Source of the DNA: Lentibacillus siamensis
GTDB lineage: Bacteria > Bacillota > Bacilli > Bacillales > Amphibacillaceae
Assembly: GCF_039522605.1 (NCBI RefSeq)
Contig: NZ_BAAADS010000018.1
Span: 1-64,000, forward strand
DNA length: 64,000 nucleotides
Direction of reading: 5' to 3'
Shown here piece by piece: positions 54,121 to 62,301 of the stretch. A program made the translations under genes and the position numbers. The notes under the pieces are model-generated. The model was given only the letters and a program-made list of their open reading frames with translations, ran no database searches and was not told the DNA's origin. Position 1 is the stretch's first letter. Every line of letters starts with the position of its first letter.

Positions 54121-54152
54121 TATATCGCCCCTTTTAAATGAGGGAGCGATAT
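54121..54152. other. Isolated hairpin in a gene-poor stretch
   Basis: ATATCGCCCC / GGGAGCGATAT stem with ATTTTG after it. The 53937-54293 stretch around it holds no convincing gene. Confidence 0.35.
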
Positions 54153-54293
54153 TTTGCATCGAACTGCATACTAGTACACATAACAAGAACTAATTGCAAA
54201 ATTCGGGCCGCTGACAGCATTACAAAACGATAGCATTTTCGACAAAAGTTTACACAGATCCCATCGTTTCACTTATGTATAACGTATTTACTG

Positions 54294-54380
54294 TTAGAAA
54301 ACTTGGTTGTCACCAAGCCTTTAGGTGACAGCCTTAGTTGCACTTATGCAGTAAGAAAGTTTTATACTATCTTATCTGCC
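54294..54380 (+). repeat. Dispersed 75-bp structured element, copy 2
   Basis: Bases 54294-54368 are identical to copies 1 and 3. It lies directly beyond the rlmN terminator, in plus orientation. Confidence 0.9.
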
Positions 54381-54407
54381 AAAAAAAAGCGCCTGAAAAT
54401 CAGGCAC
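54381..54407 (-). terminator. Terminator of rlmN
   Basis: GCCTG-AAAAT-CAGGC stem (54391-54405) followed on the minus strand by eight T. Confidence 0.88.
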
Positions 54408-54412
54408 TCTTC

Positions 54413-55483
54413 TTATACTGCATTTTTCTTTTTAATTTGCTTACTTCTCAGCTGTCCGCATGCGGCATCGATGTCTGCACCGTTTTCCCAGCGGACACCG
54501 CAATTTATACCGTTTTCCTTCAACGTTTCGTAAAACGCCTGAATTGCAGCAGAATCACTCCGTTGGTACTGGTTATGCTCATCAACTGAGTTGTATGGAA
54601 TCAGATTTACGTAACTCAGATGACGCTTATCTTGCAGCAGCCTAGCCAATTGCTCTGCTTCCGACTTATGATCGTTCACATCTTTCAGCATGATGTATTC
54701 ATACGTTATTCGCCGATTCACCTTTTCCAGATAATAATCAACCGAAGCCATCAATTTTTCAATTGGGAACGCCCGATTGATTTTCATGATCTGTGTTCTC
54801 AGTTCATTATTTGGAGCATGCAGCGATATTGCCAGGTTAACCTGTGTGCCTGTGTCCGCCCATTCATAAATCTTATGAGCCAGACCACTTGTTGACACGG
54901 TAATGTGCCGGGCGCCGATACAAAGTCCTTTATCATCGTTCACCACATTGATGAAATCCATCAAATTGCTAAAGTTATCAAAAGGTTCGCCGATTCCCAT
55001 TACAACAATATGACTGACACGGTCGCCTTCACCCTTTTCATCCAGGTGCTTCTGAACACTCATAATCTGTTCAACAATCTCTCCACCGGATAAATCGCGG
55101 CTTTTTTTCAAAAGCCCGCTCGCACAGAATGAACAGCCGATATTGCAGCCAACCTGAGTCGTAACACATACAGAAAGACCATAATTAAACCGCATCAATA
55201 CCGTTTCGATTACATTTCCATCTGCCAGTCTGAATAAATACTTAATCGTGCCATCAGATGACTCCTGCTTAATTTCCTCACCCAGTGTGTGCAGAACAAA
55301 ATTCTCTTCCAGCAATTCAATTGTCTCTTTGTTGACATTTTTCATATCAGCAAAGGTTGCCACGCGCTTCTTATACAGCCAGTTCCATACCTGATCAACC
55401 CGGAAGCGACGTTGGCCATGATCCAATAGCCAATCAGTCAATTTTTCATATGTCATTCCATAAATGGATGGTTTACTCATCAT
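54413..55483 (-). CDS. rlmN: Dual-specificity 23S rRNA/tRNA methyltransferase RlmN
   Basis: A radical-SAM enzyme that methylates C2 of A2503 in 23S rRNA and A37 of some tRNAs. The iron-sulfur CxxxCxxC motif is CNIGCSFC, with GGEIVEQI, VMGIGEPFDN and the second catalytic cysteine region GADIDAACGQL near the end. GAGGG lies 5 bases before the first of two adjacent ATG codons (55483, 55480). A paralogue Cfr is excluded by the housekeeping-type sequence, but not rigorously. Confidence 0.92.
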   Translation of the reverse strand: MMSKPSIYGMTYEKLTDWLLDHGQRRFRVDQVWNWLYKKRVATFADMKNVNKETIELLEENFVLHTLGEEIKQESSDGTIKYLFRLADGNVIETVLMRFNYGLSVCVTTQVGCNIGCSFCASGLLKKSRDLSGGEIVEQIMSVQKHLDEKGEGDRVSHIVVMGIGEPFDNFSNLMDFINVVNDDKGLCIGARHITVSTSGLAHKIYEWADTGTQVNLAISLHAPNNELRTQIMKINRAFPIEKLMASVDYYLEKVNRRITYEYIMLKDVNDHKSEAEQLARLLQDKRHLSYVNLIPYNSVDEHNQYQRSDSAAIQAFYETLKENGINCGVRWENGADIDAACGQLRSKQIKKKNAV

Positions 55484-55664
55484 ACTTACCCTCATTTCAA
55501 ACGTTGCAATTCTTTTATTGTACTATATTAATGGATGAGTGGCAATGAGGCAAATGATAAAAGTCAAGTGAACCGACCATTATGGGCTGATTAACATCAA
55601 CCCGCTTTGTCCATGACGCCATCTATCCGGCAGTAAGAACTTCATGGAATAGGACCGACTGTCT

Positions 55665-55727
55665 AACGGCGAAAACATGGATTCGATCGGCGAACTCAGA
55701 GGTTCTAACAGCAAATTTTATATTGAT
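55665..55727. repeat. Short 21-bp array, core CGGCGAA (3 units)
   Basis: CGGCGAA-like cores begin at 55667, 55688 and 55709 (the last as CAGCAAA), exactly 21 bp apart. It is in the 345-bp divergent gap between rlmN and the luciferase-like gene; nothing else was recognised in that gap. Confidence 0.45.
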
Positions 55728-55828
55728 TTGACCAAAAATTACGTATCCTCTCAAGTTAAATTATTAGGCAGAATATTGGAAGATTGCATCCAAAGGACGT
55801 ATCATTTCTCCATAAGGAGTGAGTTCAT

Positions 55829-56824
55829 ATGAAAACATTTCAAAATATACCATTGTCTGTACTGGATTTGGCACCTGTTCTGGAGGAAGGCACCCCTGTC
55901 GAGTCCTTTAAGAACAGTGCGGATCTGATTCAGGCTGCAGAAAAATTTGGATTTAATCGGTATTGGGTGGCTGAGCACCACAACATGCCGGGCATTGCCA
56001 GCTCGGCAACATCCGTATTTATCGGGCATCTCGCCGGAGTAACTGACCATATTCGGGTAGGTTCAGGTGGAATCATGCTGCCAAACCATGCCTCACTTGT
56101 CATCGCTGAACAGTTCGGTACACTGGAAAGCCTATACCCGGGGCGCATTGACCTCGGACTTGGACGTGCACCAGGAAGTGACCAGGCAACGGCCTATGCA
56201 TTGCGCCGTACGTTAAATCAGCGTGTGGAGGATTTTCCAATGCAGGTTGAAGAATTGCAGAATTATTTTGCAGGAACAGCCCGTGTACGTTCTGTTCCCG
56301 GAGAAGGACTCGATATCCCAATCTGGCTGCTTGGTTCAAGCGGATTCAGTGCACAACTTTCCGCTGAGCTGGGGGTGCAGTTTTCATTCGCAAGCCACTT
56401 TGCACCGGATTATACGATCCCTGCACTGAACCTGTATCGTGATAATTTTAAACCATCTGACAAGGTTAAAGAACCATATGCCATGCTAGGTGTTAATATT
56501 ATAGCTGCTGATACCGAAGAAGAGGCTAAGTACCTTGCGACATCACAACAGCAGCAATTTTTAAGTATTCGCCGCGGCCAGCCAACCAAACTGCAGCCGC
56601 CAATTGAAAACATTGACAGCGTTTGGTCTGATATGGAAAAAGCAGCCGTCGCGAAATCCATTGAATCAAGCGCGACTATTGTTGGAAGCAAGGAAACAGT
56701 GAAAGCCGGACTGGAAAAATTCATCGAGGAAACACAGGCAGATGAATTAATCGTGAACGCACAAATCTATGACCATGAAGCACGCAAACGGTCCTATGAG
56801 ATTGTTAGTGAACTGATGGATTAA
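55829..56824 (+). CDS. Luciferase-like (LLM) flavin monooxygenase
   Basis: A 331-residue TIM-barrel protein of the LLM group without known substrate (YhbW-like): PLSVLDLAPV start, YWVAEHHNMPGIASSATSV, IRVGSGGIMLPNH, RIDLGLGRAPG and the late SSATIVGSKETV. It would use reduced flavin and oxygen; members of this subgroup often are oxidoreductases with F420/FMN. AAGGAGTGAGTTCAT before the ATG. It has its own terminator. Confidence 0.9.
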   Translation: MKTFQNIPLSVLDLAPVLEEGTPVESFKNSADLIQAAEKFGFNRYWVAEHHNMPGIASSATSVFIGHLAGVTDHIRVGSGGIMLPNHASLVIAEQFGTLESLYPGRIDLGLGRAPGSDQATAYALRRTLNQRVEDFPMQVEELQNYFAGTARVRSVPGEGLDIPIWLLGSSGFSAQLSAELGVQFSFASHFAPDYTIPALNLYRDNFKPSDKVKEPYAMLGVNIIAADTEEEAKYLATSQQQQFLSIRRGQPTKLQPPIENIDSVWSDMEKAAVAKSIESSATIVGSKETVKAGLEKFIEETQADELIVNAQIYDHEARKRSYEIVSELMD

Positions 56825-56841
56825 GCCTCGACAATTTTGTG

Positions 56842-56882
56842 AAAAAACCACTCTGAATTTAACTTCATGAGTGGTTTTTTAT
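56842..56882 (+). terminator. Terminator of the LLM gene
   Basis: AAAAAACCACTC / GAGTGGTTTTTT perfect stem with a 15-base loop. Confidence 0.9.
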
Positions 56883-56895
56883 TTAAATGAACAAC

Positions 56896-56990
56896 TTCAG
56901 CAAGTAGTGTCGCTTTTTATACGGCGGGTTCAGCCTTTTGTTCGGTGCGTTTCTCACTTCATTCAGCGGCCTGGCCTTTTGTTCAGCGAG
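56896..56990. repeat. Degenerate ~21-bp array, core TTCAGCG (5 units)
   Basis: Cores (TTCAGCA, ATACGGCG, GTTCGGTGCG, ATTCAGCGG, GTTCAGCGAG) are centred 24, 21, 21 and 20 bp apart. It fills the space between the LLM terminator and the psuG stop of the convergent strand. Confidence 0.6.
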
Positions 56991-57008
56991 TCATACCAAA
57001 GGGGTCCC

Positions 57009-57917
57009 TTAATTACCAAGCTGGACGGCAATCTCTGCACCAACTGCTGCATTGTGTTTGACCAGTGCTATATTGGCATCCAAACTTTTCCCACCAGTTA
57101 ACTCGGTAACTTTGGCGAGTAAAAATGGCGTTACCTCTTTACCGGAAATATGGTTTTCTGCTGCTTCTTTCAATGCTGTATTGATAATATTTGTAATAGC
57201 CCTTTCGTCCATCGCGTGTTCTTCCGGAATAGGATTCGCAACAACTGCTCCACCATTAAGATTCAAATCCCATTTTGCCTCTAATGTCCGTGCGACACTC
57301 GCTGCATCGTCTACTTTGAAATTCACCGGAAAGGCACTTGTCCGTGTGAAAAAGGCAGGCAGAACATCCGTCTGATATCCCATAACAGGTACACCTTTAG
57401 TCTCCAGGTATTCCATCGTCAAACCGAGGTCGAGAATTGATTTTGCACCTGCACAGACAACCGCAACATTCGTCTTGGCCAGTTCTTCAAGGTCAGCAGA
57501 AATATCCATCGATGTTTCTGCACCGCGATGCACTCCGCCAATGCCGCCAGTAACAAATATGCGGATACCGGCAAGTTCAGCACAGATCATCGTTGCCGCT
57601 ACTGTTGTTGCACCTTTTTGTCCGGTAGCAAGTAAGTATGGCAAGTCACGTCTTGATGCTTTGGCAACTCCTTCACTTTTGCCGAAATCCTCCAGTTCCG
57701 CATCACTCAGGCCAATCTTTATTTTCCCTTCAAAGATTGCAATCGTTGCCGGAACTGCGCCGCGGTCGCGAATAATCTGCTCAACTTCCCGTGCTGTTTG
57801 TACATTTTGCGGGTATGGCATGCCATGCGAAATGATCGTTGATTCCAATGCAACAACCGGTTTTCCCTGATCTTTTGCAGCCATCACTTCTTCTGATAAA
57901 GATACATATTCCTTCAT
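57009..57917 (-). CDS. psuG: Pseudouridine-5'-phosphate glycosidase
   Basis: It splits pseudouridine 5'-phosphate to uracil and ribose 5-phosphate. The 302-residue sequence has PsuG segments ALESTIISHGMPYPQN, GKIKIGL, ATTVAATMICA, GIGGVHRGAE and the catalytic-lysine region CAGAKSILDLG. It overlaps psuK by 4 bases (ATGA), giving a two-gene pseudouridine salvage operon. Confidence 0.95.
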   Translation of the reverse strand: MKEYVSLSEEVMAAKDQGKPVVALESTIISHGMPYPQNVQTAREVEQIIRDRGAVPATIAIFEGKIKIGLSDAELEDFGKSEGVAKASRRDLPYLLATGQKGATTVAATMICAELAGIRIFVTGGIGGVHRGAETSMDISADLEELAKTNVAVVCAGAKSILDLGLTMEYLETKGVPVMGYQTDVLPAFFTRTSAFPVNFKVDDAASVARTLEAKWDLNLNGGAVVANPIPEEHAMDERAITNIINTALKEAAENHISGKEVTPFLLAKVTELTGGKSLDANIALVKHNAAVGAEIAVQLGN

Positions 57918-58999
57918 AATACTTCCTCCATATCTTCGCGTAATTTTTTCGCTGATAAATCCTGTCTAACAGTAAATGAGGATTGCAACGTTCTGCTGGC
58001 ATTGACGATTCCAGCCTTCACAGAACTGAAAATGTCCTCCCCTTCCAGCCATGAATAAGTGACTGCCGCAGAAAATGCGTCCCCTGCACCAGTTACATCT
58101 GATACATCATCGATTTTCAATGCAGGGACAAGGTGAATACCCTCAGAACGATTACCGACTGCCGCTCCTTCACTTCCTTCTGTTACCACAACATTTGCCA
58201 CGCCGGCGTCAAGCCATTTTTGAACCGATTCTTCGCTTGTCAGCTTGCAGTCAAAATATGCTTCAGACTCCGTGCGATTTGTTATAACCCATGTCACGCC
58301 TTCCAATTTTTCCGGCATATTTTGCATTTTTGGTGCCGACACAGTTACTAAAACAAGCGGAATTTCCTGTGCAGCCGTTAACTGTGTCAGCAGTTGCAAT
58401 GTATCTTTCGGGCAATTCAAATCAGCAACTGCACATTTTGCCTGATTCAATATTGAAGCACTGTTCTGCAGCCACTCCGGATTCATCCGGTCAAAAATGT
58501 CCATATCCGCAAATCCGACTGCCAATTCACCCTGTTTGTCCAAAATAGCAGTATATGACCCGCTGTTTTGATTGGAAAAATGATTCACGTGATCAAGTGT
58601 CATATACGGAGATGATACCTCCTCAATCAAATCCCACTCAGCATCTCTACCCGCAGTCGTAAGCAAGGTTGTTTCCATACCAAGCCGCCCAAAGTTCTCC
58701 GCAATATTGCGTGCAACCCCTCCGACTGTCTGATTTGCATGAATTGGATTGGAAGTGCCCATCTGCAAGTAATCTTTTACGTAAAACTTCCGATCTACAT
58801 TTGCGCCGCCTATACAAATGACAGGCTTACTGTCATTTAAAATATACGCTTTACCGCGAATATACCCTTTTTTAACAAGCCCCGATATGAGATTGGCAAC
58901 AGAGGGACGCGACATTTGCAGCGTATCAGCCAGCTCCTGCTGGGAAACGTATGGATTTTTTCTGATTAGCGTCAGCAGCTTTTTTTCCCGTTCATTCAC
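57914..58999 (-). CDS. psuK: Pseudouridine kinase with N-terminal HTH (PsuK-like)
   Basis: Residues 1-55 form a winged HTH (NPYVSQQELADTLQMSRPSVANLI) and the rest is a PfkB sugar kinase: GGANVDRKF start, GGVARNIAENFGRLG, and the DVTGAGDAFSAAVTYS anion hole with the catalytic aspartate. The kinase feeds PsuG with pseudouridine 5'-phosphate. The HTH suggests the enzyme represses its own operon; matching operators lie at the promoter. GTG start with AAGGAGGCCGG upstream. Confidence 0.92.
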   Translation of the reverse strand: MNEREKKLLTLIRKNPYVSQQELADTLQMSRPSVANLISGLVKKGYIRGKAYILNDSKPVICIGGANVDRKFYVKDYLQMGTSNPIHANQTVGGVARNIAENFGRLGMETTLLTTAGRDAEWDLIEEVSSPYMTLDHVNHFSNQNSGSYTAILDKQGELAVGFADMDIFDRMNPEWLQNSASILNQAKCAVADLNCPKDTLQLLTQLTAAQEIPLVLVTVSAPKMQNMPEKLEGVTWVITNRTESEAYFDCKLTSEESVQKWLDAGVANVVVTEGSEGAAVGNRSEGIHLVPALKIDDVSDVTGAGDAFSAAVTYSWLEGEDIFSSVKAGIVNASRTLQSSFTVRQDLSAKKLREDMEEVL

Positions 59000-59019
59000 G
59001 AAACCGGCCTCCTTGGTTA

Positions 59020-59050
59020 AAACACTTGTTTAGAAATTAAACATTTGTTT
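59020..59050 (-). promoter_or_regulatory. Two operator half-repeats for the psu operon
   Basis: AAACACTTGTTT (59020-59031) and AAACATTTGTTT (59039-59050), each an AAACA-N2-TGTTT palindrome, are repeated with a 19-bp step across the expected transcription start. Likely binding sites for the HTH of the kinase. Confidence 0.75.
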
Positions 59051-59052
59051 GT

Positions 59053-59081
59053 ATTATATGCTTTCTTCATTTTTTAGTCAA
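59053..59081 (-). promoter_or_regulatory. Sigma-A promoter of psuK-psuG
   Basis: Minus strand TTGACT (59081-59076), 17-bp spacer, TATAAT (59058-59053). Confidence 0.88.
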
Positions 59082-59142
59082 GATGTTTTATTTTAATCTG
59101 AGAAAGGAAATTAGTATGGTAGACAGAAAGGGAGGAATTACG

Positions 59143-59601
59143 ATGAGTGAATTAATGTACACACAGTTCAACACAACAAGAAATATGCTGTTGAAAAAAA
59201 TAAGCGGTCTGGACCCGCAAAGTATTGATGTCCAGCCGATTGGTTTCAACAACACCATCCATTGGCATATCGGTCATATTCTGACGGTAACAGAGCAATT
59301 TTTATTTGGCTTTCCGGACAACTCAGATAACATACCCGAAGAATATAAAAACCTGTTCGGACCCGGGTCAAAACCTGCTGATTGGCCGGATAATGTGCCA
59401 TCTGTGGAAAAGTTGGAGCAGCAGTTGAAGGAACAGCTGGAACGATTAAATTCAATTCCTGCAAAGAAATTCGATGAAAAATTACCACAGCCTTTTCTCG
59501 GTAATGAGACAGTTGGGGAGTTGGCTGTAATGGCAGCATTCCATGAAGCAAACCACCTTGGAAGAATTCATTCGATGGAAAAGGTCATTAAAAATCAATA
59601 A
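59143..59601 (+). CDS. DinB superfamily protein
   Basis: A 152-residue DinB/YfiT-like four-helix protein: NTIHWHIGHILTVTE provides one histidine pair and AAFHEANHLGRIHSM the others. Metal-dependent transferase or stress-related role is typical of the family. AAAGGGAGGAATTACG stands before ATG 59143; the frame open to 59083 is not needed. Confidence 0.85.
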   Translation: MSELMYTQFNTTRNMLLKKISGLDPQSIDVQPIGFNNTIHWHIGHILTVTEQFLFGFPDNSDNIPEEYKNLFGPGSKPADWPDNVPSVEKLEQQLKEQLERLNSIPAKKFDEKLPQPFLGNETVGELAVMAAFHEANHLGRIHSMEKVIKNQ

Positions 59602-59615
59602 AGTAATAATTTTAT

Positions 59616-59645
59616 ACAGAGGGAAGATTCATTTCTTCCCTCTGT
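59616..59645 (+). terminator. Hairpin after the DinB gene
   Basis: ACAGAGGGAAGA / TCTTCCCTCTGT perfect 12-bp stem with a 6-base loop; the T tail is weak. Confidence 0.6.
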
Positions 59646-59872
59646 AAGTTAATTGCCCCACTTACAATCACCTAACTGTTCAAAAGATTGCTGCACCATA
59701 ATCAATAGTGGTCATAACGTTAACTTTTCCACTCCATTCTACATGTTTGCCTTGTTCTAATTTGGTATTATCCGACAAAAAACAACAATTCCATGCTTTT
59801 CCTAGTCTTCTGGAGTAACTTTTGGTAATCTTAACAGTGAGAGCATTTATATGTACATAAGGGGTTTTTGCT

Positions 59873-60934
59873 ATGAAAAATTTAGTCATCTTAGGCGGTG
59901 GCTATGGCGGACTTCGAATTGTTGTTTCACTTATTGAACAAAACCTTCCTGAGGATGTTCATATCACCGTCATCGACCGGAACCCGTATCATTCTATAAA
60001 AACGGAATTTTACACGATTGCTGCCGGGACATCTGCTGATAAAGATGTCCGTATGGAGTTTCCGGAACATGAAAAAGTCAGCTATATCTATGCCGAAATC
60101 AAGGAAATCGATAATGAACAACAGCAGATTAATTTTCATGACCGTAGTGAGCCGGTACCATTTGACTATCTTGTTATTGGACTCGGCTGTGAAGACGACT
60201 ACCATGGGATCGAAGGCGCATCCAAATTTACGGAGAGCGTTCAATCGTTTGGCGCAGCCCGTCGTGCCGGGATGGCAATCGGCAACCTGAAAGCGTACGG
60301 AAAGGCAACAATTGTTGGTGCAGGACTGAGTGGTATTGAAGTAGCTTCCGAAATCAGAGAAAGCAGACCGGATTTGAATATTCGCCTGCTTGATCGCGGT
60401 GCTTCCGTGTTAAAAGCTTTTGACACAAAAATTCAAAACTATGTGGAAAACTGGTTTTTGAAAAGGGACGTGGAAGTTGTTCACCATGCCAACGTCGAAT
60501 ATGTCGAGAAAGATGGCGTTTGCAACAATGGTATCTGTTACGTGAATGATGTGACGGTATGGACTGCCGGAGTCAAACCGAACCATATTGCAAGTGCATT
60601 ACCATTTGAAAAGGACAGACAGGAAAAGCTCGTCGTCAATGAGTTTTTTCAAATTCCTGAGTCACCGAACATCTATGTCGTCGGCGATTGTGCATCATCC
60701 GAACATTCCCCGAGCGGACAGCTAGCGGGTGAACAAGGAGAGCGGGTTGCAGCAGTTATTACGGCTGTTTTAAACGGAAACCAACCAGACAAGCCGAAAG
60801 AGATAAAATTAAAGGGAACACTCGGTTCGCTTGGAAGCTCAGAAGGATTCGGGGAAATGATGACCCGATCGGTTACCGGGTATCTCCCGCGCCTTGCTAA
60901 ATCCGGTGTGTTATGGCTTAATAAGCGACACTGA
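59873..60934 (+). CDS. yutJ: NDH-2-type NAD(P)H dehydrogenase (YutJ-like)
   Basis: A 353-residue two-dinucleotide-binding-fold flavoprotein: FAD motif LGGGYGGLR (7-15), NADH motif VGAGLSGIEVASE (near 147-159), and the C-terminal FAD motif NIYVVGDCAS. It probably passes electrons from NADH to menaquinone, or acts as a related quinone reductase; the short C-terminal membrane-binding end is typical of YutJ. AAGGGGTTTTTGCT before the ATG. Confidence 0.88.
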   Translation: MKNLVILGGGYGGLRIVVSLIEQNLPEDVHITVIDRNPYHSIKTEFYTIAAGTSADKDVRMEFPEHEKVSYIYAEIKEIDNEQQQINFHDRSEPVPFDYLVIGLGCEDDYHGIEGASKFTESVQSFGAARRAGMAIGNLKAYGKATIVGAGLSGIEVASEIRESRPDLNIRLLDRGASVLKAFDTKIQNYVENWFLKRDVEVVHHANVEYVEKDGVCNNGICYVNDVTVWTAGVKPNHIASALPFEKDRQEKLVVNEFFQIPESPNIYVVGDCASSEHSPSGQLAGEQGERVAAVITAVLNGNQPDKPKEIKLKGTLGSLGSSEGFGEMMTRSVTGYLPRLAKSGVLWLNKRH

Positions 60935-60965
60935 CTGTCGTTGGTAAAGCAGAATAGAATAACAG

Positions 60966-61003
60966 TAAAAACCGCGTAACACTTTTAAGGTTGCGCGGTT
61001 TTA
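60966..61003 (+). terminator. Terminator of yutJ
   Basis: AAAACCGCGTAAC / GTTGCGCGGTTTT stem with loop ACTTTTAAG. Confidence 0.9.
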
Positions 61004-61048
61004 GTTTGGCGAGTGATTTAAATAATACTTACCTGGTTTAGTCGGTTC

Positions 61049-61174
61049 TTGCTCGAGTTCAAGTACAGCTCGCACGATTTGACCACAGGTTCGTTCGAAA
61101 ACAAGATGCGCTCGCTCGATTCAGACAGTGGGTCGCTCGAAATGGCAGTGTGCTCGCGCGACTTCCAGCTAATC
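61049..61174. repeat. Exact 21-bp array, core TCGCTCGAW (6 units)
   Basis: Six units start at 61049, 61070, 61091, 61112, 61133 and 61154, all exactly 21 bp. Cores are TTGCTCGAG, TCGCACGAT, TCGTTCGAA, TCGCTCGAT, TCGCTCGAA, TCGCGCGAC; the remaining 12 bases differ completely between units. It lies between the yutJ terminator and the stop of the convergent GPP34 gene. Confidence 0.85.
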
Positions 61175-61201
61175 TGCCGGGGGTGACTCTTTTAGATATT
61201 T

Positions 61202-61888
61202 CTATGCTCCGCCTCCTCCACCGTTGCCACCTGAACTGGCCGCAGCTGCAGCACAGGCAGCGATTACGGCAGTCTGCATTGCATCTATTGAAACCTTCAC
61301 CGCATCACCATAATCATTATTCTTACTAATTTGATCAATCCGCTTTTTGGCTTCTTTCTTTTCCCTTGTAGAAAACACCTCATTGATAAGGTTACAAGCC
61401 TTAATTAAGCTGAGCAGCATAGCGGTTCTTGCATCAGGTTTCTGATCACCGAAAATACTTGCATGCACCCGTTGGCGTATTTGCTGTTCCGGCACATCTC
61501 TTTCCGTGGGATAAGTATTTCGGCTAAATACCCACAGAATTTTTTGCTCTTTCTCCTCCAACACACCTTTATCCACCAAATCACGCAGCATATCTTTTCT
61601 CCATTGTCCCATTCGATAGTTCATACTCTGTACCCAGCGTTTGACACTTTTTGGCTTCCTTGCCTCGATTACTTGTTGTAAAACTGCATCATTCACCTTA
61701 TTACCCGTTGGCGTTTCATCAATTACCACAACTTTTTTGTCTTCTAAACCAATTCGTTCCTCTATGGTCAGTTCAGCAAGAGCTGCACCAGCCAGGCCAT
61801 AATTCAACGAACTCCCGGCTGAAAAGACAACCGTTCCCTTATCATCATTAAGCGCAAGCAGCAAAAGTTCCTCTGGAATAGTAAGCAT
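61202..61888 (-). CDS. GPP34 (Golgi phosphoprotein 3-like) family protein
   Basis: A 228-residue GPP34/GOLPH3-fold protein: MLTIPEELLLLALNDDKG and YGLAGAALAELTIEERIGLE at the start, RKDMLRDLVDKGVLEEKEQKILWVF (beta-hairpin region), then TAMLLSLIKACNLINEVFS. Eukaryotic relatives bind phosphatidylinositol 4-phosphate; bacterial ones are unexplained. The Ala- and Gly-rich end (AAAAASSGGNGGGGGA) is odd. GGAGGTTAAAAG precedes the ATG. Confidence 0.88.
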   Translation of the reverse strand: MLTIPEELLLLALNDDKGTVVFSAGSSLNYGLAGAALAELTIEERIGLEDKKVVVIDETPTGNKVNDAVLQQVIEARKPKSVKRWVQSMNYRMGQWRKDMLRDLVDKGVLEEKEQKILWVFSRNTYPTERDVPEQQIRQRVHASIFGDQKPDARTAMLLSLIKACNLINEVFSTREKKEAKKRIDQISKNNDYGDAVKVSIDAMQTAVIAACAAAAASSGGNGGGGGA

Positions 61889-62110
61889 CTTTTAACCTCC
61901 AAAATGAGTCCTATTATGTAATACTGTTTAACAGCCAAAAAGTTTCATTTCTTATTGCCCATCAAACTACTTTTTTCTAAAACCTAACCAGGTTGCAGCG
62001 CGTCACCCTCCTTTTTTAGGCGGGAAGCATCATTATCCTTCATTTTAACGAATAATACACCATTTGAAAGCCATACTAAAAGTAAAACAATTTACAAGGA
62101 GTGTTTATTA

Positions 62111-62287
62111 ATGGGTGAATACAGTCATTTTCGTTTCGGGCAAAAAGCGCCAAAAAACGGTGTGTATAAAGAAATCGGTGAAACTGGAACAAGTGTCAGC
62201 GATCCAAAAATCGTTAAACTGGAGTCAGGTGAAAAATTCCCGCAAAATTCGAATCATGACCGTGTGTGGACAATTGAGAAAAACTGA
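62111..62287 (+). CDS. yjzC: YjzC family protein
   Basis: A 58-residue protein with the YjzC pattern: FRFGQKAPKNGVYKEIGETG, then KIVKLESGEKFPQNSNHDRVWT. Function unknown, conserved in Bacillaceae. AAGGAGTGTTTATTA precedes the ATG. Confidence 0.9.
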   Translation: MGEYSHFRFGQKAPKNGVYKEIGETGTSVSDPKIVKLESGEKFPQNSNHDRVWTIEKN

Positions 62288-62301
62288 TTGCCGCTGTTAT
62301 C

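Noticed and set aside
53989..54186. 65-codon minus-strand ORF in the parC-rlmN gap
   Set aside because: No ribosome site, odd composition, and it includes an isolated hairpin; not supported as a gene.
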